Assembly: GCA_036852015.1 (NCBI GenBank)
Contig: JAANDG010000145.1
Location: 207,288-271,287 of the forward strand
Length of the DNA stretch: 64,000 bases
Direction of reading: 5' to 3'
Origin: Pelodera strongyloides
Taxonomy: Eukaryota; Nematoda; Chromadorea; Rhabditida; Rhabditidae
Shown here: positions 60,190 to 64,000 of the stretch, piece after piece
How positions within the stretch are numbered: the stretch's first letter is position 1
Layout of the letters: each line of letters starts with the position of its first letter
Position numbers and translations under genes: made by a program
Notes under the pieces: model-generated
The model's database searches: none
Told to the model about the DNA's origin: nothing
The model's input: the letters and a program-made list of their open reading frames with translations, nothing else

Positions 60190-61020
60190 AGGCTTTTTGC
60201 CCAATAGTTACTTCTTGAATGCTTAACTGTTCTTGTTCGTTATTATCTATCAACTATTCTATTCAAATGAACTACTATTCGGTGTGGTCGTCTGTTACTG
60301 TAGTTATACTGAATAATGGTTAGTGACAGGCACGGAGGCACGTTTCTAAGAGCGATATGCTTCACCCAAATCGGGTACACCTTTCTGGGTTTCATAGCCA
60401 AAGGCCAATCCAAAAGGTCTTGTCCTCGTGTTTAAGTAGTTGGCAGGGCGGCAGGGGGCTCACCTCGAAGGGACTATTTTTTGCTATGAACTCTGTTTAA
60501 CTTTGGATTCGGCACCCTGTACTCTTTATTGACAGTCTGAAAGAGATTCTATTTTCAGTTTGCTGCTGTTCAAGTACGTCGTCCGTAAGATCACTAATCA
60601 CTTGATCACTAATACTTATTTTTTTACAGCGCCCTTTCTACAATCATACAGTCACTCTAGTTTGGGTGCGTTGACGACGGCTCAATATTGGAAATGGAGC
60701 TGGATCGTCAGGTGAAGTATGTTTCAATTCAATGTTTACATTTGTGTGCTCGTTTTGTTCTGAGTTCTGCAGCTCACCTGCACCTACTTGGTCGTTAATT
60801 TTGAAGCGATATCTTTTGGTTGGTATTAGAAATAGGTAGTTATTGCCTGTCTGAAACATCGTGTGTTCCACTTACTACTGTTCGGTGCGGCGAGCCGGTC
60901 ACGTACACTAGTTTGGGAATCAGCTGTTAAGCACATAATGAGCTAAACTACCGTTGTCGTTTATTATCAAACCAGTATCCGAGGCATATTTTTTGATAGT
61001 GGGATTATTAAGAACCTTAT
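60190..61020. other. Spacer between locus B and the retrotransposon
   Basis: No gene or repeat of note was seen. Short ORFs only. Confidence 0.4.
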
Positions 61021-61086
61021 ATGTGTAGCGTTGTTGTTGTTGTTGCCGGAGGCAGCCAGCGTGGTTGATCATCCTCGCGAGATGGG

Positions 61087-61815
61087 CTATAAGAGGCCTA
61101 AAAATGTTGCCACTTCCCGTGGCTGATTCCATAAATTGGTAGGAATGAGCGTCGTGGGGTGGGCGGGGCATGTGAAGAGGTGGTGGACGTCGTGGGGGCT
61201 GTTTCCACAATCTGGGCAGGAGTCTGGAACGCTGTCGTCAACACGATGGAGGTAGTGGTTCGTGAATCTGCTGTGACCGGAGCGGAGTTGGCTGAGGGTG
61301 CATCTGACGTTTCGCGGAAGATCTGCTTCTTCTTTGTGGATGTCTGGTGGCGGTCTCCCCCCCAGGATGGCGGGTGGCTTGAGTGTGCGTTTTTCCTCGG
61401 CGACTGCTATGGTGTGGACTGCGCCGGCGACTGCCTTTGCGCAGCTTGGGTCGGAGGCTCCTGCGATAGCTGCCATGACCGTGTTCTTATGGGCCATGCG
61501 GGTGCTCGCTTTCATGTTGCGAGGCGGAAGGGGCTTCTGCAGGATTCCGTGACAGGCGTGGCTCGGATCAGAGGAGCCAGCGAGGAATTGAGCGGAGAGC
61601 ATGTCCAGATGGCTGCGGACTTGCATTATCTTTGCCTCTGAGTGGAGGTGATCGATGTCTGCCATTTTGTGGTTCCCTGTGATGGTTCTGAGGGCTGCAT
61701 TCTGGGCACGCTGGATCGAGTCAATGGCGGAGGTGGAGACGAAGCTGGACCAGGCTGGGGCTGCATAGGCATACACTGCTTGGGAGATAGCCTTGTAGGT
61801 GAGGCGTAGCGTTTC
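61087..61815 (-). pseudogene. C-terminal region of the retrotransposon protein
   Basis: Continues the RT thumb/C-terminal region in the +1-shifted frame: LTYKAISQAVYAYAAPAWSS, typical of the region after the RT domain in LINEs, then CPDCGNSPHDVHHLFTCPAH, a CCHC-like motif common at the end of Jockey/I-type proteins. Stop at 61087. The break from the RT ORF lies at a short run (61812-61814) and could be a real mutation or an assembly error. Confidence 0.8.
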
Positions 61816-63850
61816 CCTTCTGGTTACCCCATGTGCTTCCTGCTAAGGCCTTGAGCACGTTGTTGCGTTGGGTGATGCGGGCAGCGACTCCTCTGGCATG
61901 TTGACTGAATGTGAACATCGTGTCGTAGGTGACGCCCAGTATCTTGGCAGTGTTGACTGTAGGGACCAGGACGTTTCCAACGGTTATGTTGAGGGTAGTC
62001 CGGTACTCCTTGCTGAATGGCGTGAGGAGCATCAGTTGGCTTTTAGCAGGGGAGATGGAGAGCTTGCGCGTCTTCAAGAAGTCTTCAATTGCTGGAAGAG
62101 CAGCTCGAAGATGGTCAGCCGCAGCCGAGATGGTGGGTTCAGAGGCCCATACGGTTATGTCGTCGGCATAAGATATGACCTTGACCTTGTGTTGGTGGTC
62201 CGGGAGGTCCTTGAGGTATAAGTTGAAGAGGGTAGGTGATAGAGCGCTACCCTGTGGAACTCCGCTTCGAATTTGTCCAGCTTTGGAGGTGGCTTCTCTG
62301 AAGGTGGTCCGTGCTGTTCTGCCTCTGAGATAGTTGGCCAGCCACTTCTTGGCGTAGTCGGGAGTGTCCGTCTTGAGCACCAGGTCTGTGAGCTTGTGGA
62401 TGTCGAGGCTGTCGAAGGCCTTCGACATGTCAATGGCCATGAGAACGGTGCGACTGGCTGGTTTCTTTTGGTTGAAACCTTCTGCGATGTCCTCGGAAAG
62501 AGTGTGAAGCGCAGTCGTGGTTGATCTACCGGAGGTGAAACCGTGTTGGTGAGCCGCAGGTTGCATGTGTGGTCTTATGACTTCCAGGAGGAGACGTTCC
62601 ATTATTTTGGCAATGGGTGATAGCAGTGAGATTGGACGATATCCCGAGCCGTTTGTTGCTTCTTTGCCTGGCTTCAGAAGGTGGAGTATGATGGATGATT
62701 TCCATATCATCGGTATCCTGCAGCTTCTGAGGGAGTCGTTGATAATGTGGGTGACTGCTGCTAAGCCTCGTTTGCCCAGATGATGGAGCATGACGGGTGC
62801 GAGTCCGTCAGGGCCGATGGCACGCGATTTCTTGGATCTCCTGATGGCCGTTCCGACTTCTGTTGTTGTGAAGTCTTCGAAGTCTTGAGTGGACAGTTCT
62901 TGAGTGTGTCTGCGTATTTTCCTGTTGCCCTTGTCCGTGGAGTATTCAACGGGTCGGGTGAAACCTTTGTTGAAGCAGTTGGCGATGTTGTTGGACTCGG
63001 TGACCATTTTGTTGCCAAATTCGACCGCGCAGTTTGGTGGAGGTCTGCCCTTGTCGTTAAGCATTTTGATGGTCTTCCAAAGCTTGTTGGCGTCCCGTTT
63101 TGGGTCAAACTCCTCCATGAACTGTCTCCATGTGTCCCGTTTGTTTTTGTCGGTTGCCCTTCGGATCTTGATGTTGAGCGAGGCGATGTCCGGAGAGGAG
63201 GGGTCGTCTTCTCTGAGAGCGTCGCGTTGGGCCATCCAGTCGAGAATCTCCGGTGAGAGCGCCGATACCCTTTTGTGTACTCGACCGCGAGGTATAGAGC
63301 TGGCGGCTGCAGATTGCAGGATCTTCCGTAGGAAGGGCTCAGCTTGTGGGGCGGGTAAGCTAGGGATAGGGTAGGCCTCGAGTTTTTCTTCCACCAGTCT
63401 CTTGAAGCGAATCCAGTCAGCCTTGCCAAAGTTAGCGAAGGTCTGGTTGCGGTGTGTTCGGATGTACTTGGAGCCGACGAGCTCGGTGATGATGGGGAGG
63501 TGGTCGGAGCTGCCCGAGGTGATGGTCTTCCAGTTGACTTGAGGGAGGAGTTCAAGAGCGCAGATGGTGATGTCCGGAGAGGTTGGGCGACCGTTGGAGG
63601 GAATGCGTGTTGGGCAGTCTCGATTCATAGCTGCGAAGTCGTGTGCATCGATGGCGTCTGCAATGACGGTACCGCGGGTGTCTGAGTTGCTGGAGTACCA
63701 GGAAGCGTCGTGGGCATTGAAGTCTCCCAGCACTGTTGAGTTATCGCTGTTGCGGAGGAAGTGAGAGATGTCAGCCTCGTATCCCGGGGCGCATGAGCTT
63801 GCTGGTGGGATGTAGATATTTGAGATGGTCAGAGGGTTGTCCTTTAGCAT
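61721..63850 (-). pseudogene. Endonuclease/reverse transcriptase ORF, frameshifted at both ends
   Basis: A 709-codon open frame. The C-terminal part of the endonuclease (VLGDFNAHDASW, SSDHLPI) is followed by RT motifs: GPDGLAPVMLHH, GYRPISLLSPIAKIMERLL, QHGFTSGRSTTTAL, the AIDMSKAFDSL palm Asp, SGVPQGSALSPTLFNLYL and the catalytic YADD at about residue 561. All catalytic motifs look intact. Upstream (63845-64000) the endonuclease continues in another frame (ALIRKDRNGPNPGGGLL), so a shift occurs near 63840. At the other end the frame breaks near 61812 and the protein continues in the next ORF. The ATG at 63850 is therefore not the real start. The element family copies itself by target-primed reverse transcription. 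Confidence 0.85.
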
Positions 63851-64000
63851 CCGTAACGCGAATTGTGAGAGACTCCAGATGCGCGTCAGCAGGTGAGGGG
63901 ATGACGGAGTAGTTCAACTCATGGCTGATTCCTGTTAGAAGGCCTCCACCAGGGTTGGGTCCGTTGCGATCCTTGCGTATCAGAGCGTAACCTGGTAAGA

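Larger units (their letters stand above)
61031..64000 (-). mobile_element. Non-LTR retrotransposon, 3' part, truncated by window
   Basis: The minus strand encodes an apurinic-type endonuclease, reverse transcriptase and a C-terminal Cys/His-rich region. GC content and codon use differ sharply from the AT-rich surroundings. The 3' end appears to be an (AAC)n microsatellite (GTT units at 61031-61045 on the plus strand), as in several LINE clades that end in simple repeats instead of poly(A). Features fit the Jockey/I group. The 5' end lies beyond 64000. Confidence 0.88.

Noticed and set aside
61159..61641. Plus-strand ORFs opposite the retrotransposon
   Set aside because: Shadows of the GC-rich minus-strand retrotransposon ORFs.

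Overview
The window looks like nuclear DNA of a rhabditid-type nematode. Genes are compact, with many small introns ending in TTTCAG or TTTTAG. Acceptor-like sites sit just upstream of several start codons, as expected for trans-splicing. The encoded set is typical: a myristoylated nematode globin, a small KLF factor, one B56 PP2A subunit, CWC15 and an SLC37 transporter. No species name can be supported. From memory, the C. elegans orthologues of the KLF, B56 and CWC15 genes lie on chromosome V, which would suggest a conserved linkage group; this needs checking.

Layout. 1-5.4 kb: seven exons of a minus-strand globin gene that runs off the left edge; its F8 (proximal) position reads Tyr instead of His. 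5.4-16 kb: gene-poor AT-rich DNA with GA/CT microsatellites, several TTAA-flanked MITEs, a 33-nt uninterrupted G run and one possible small secreted-peptide gene. 16.25-20.24 kb: eight-exon KLF-type zinc-finger gene (+), with a GC box in its 5' region. 23.24-30.18 kb: complete 17-exon PP2A B56 gene (-). 31.6-34.4 kb: six-exon CWC15 gene (+), bracketed and invaded by two inverted copies of one MITE. 35.5-40.5 kb: 14-exon SLC37A1-3-like transporter (+). 40.87 kb: tRNA-like remnant. 41.78-50.46 kb: about 8.7 kb of tandem satellite with 71-bp and 60-bp monomers, each containing a 10-bp-stem hairpin. 50.5-54.8 kb: no convincing gene. 54.8-55.4 kb: foldback element with a 10-bp target duplication. 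56.2-59.9 kb: spliced-looking exons of one or two genes I cannot identify. 61.0-64 kb: 3' part of a non-LTR retrotransposon (-) with endonuclease, reverse transcriptase and a C-terminal Cys/His motif, broken by two apparent frameshifts.

The five recognised genes do not form an operon or pathway: strands differ and the intergenic gaps are large. The most unusual elements are the F8-Tyr globin, the hairpin satellite, the cluster of TTAA MITEs placed close to splice sites, and the long G tract. All exon models were built by eye from splice signals, phase and family similarity; none was tested against transcripts.
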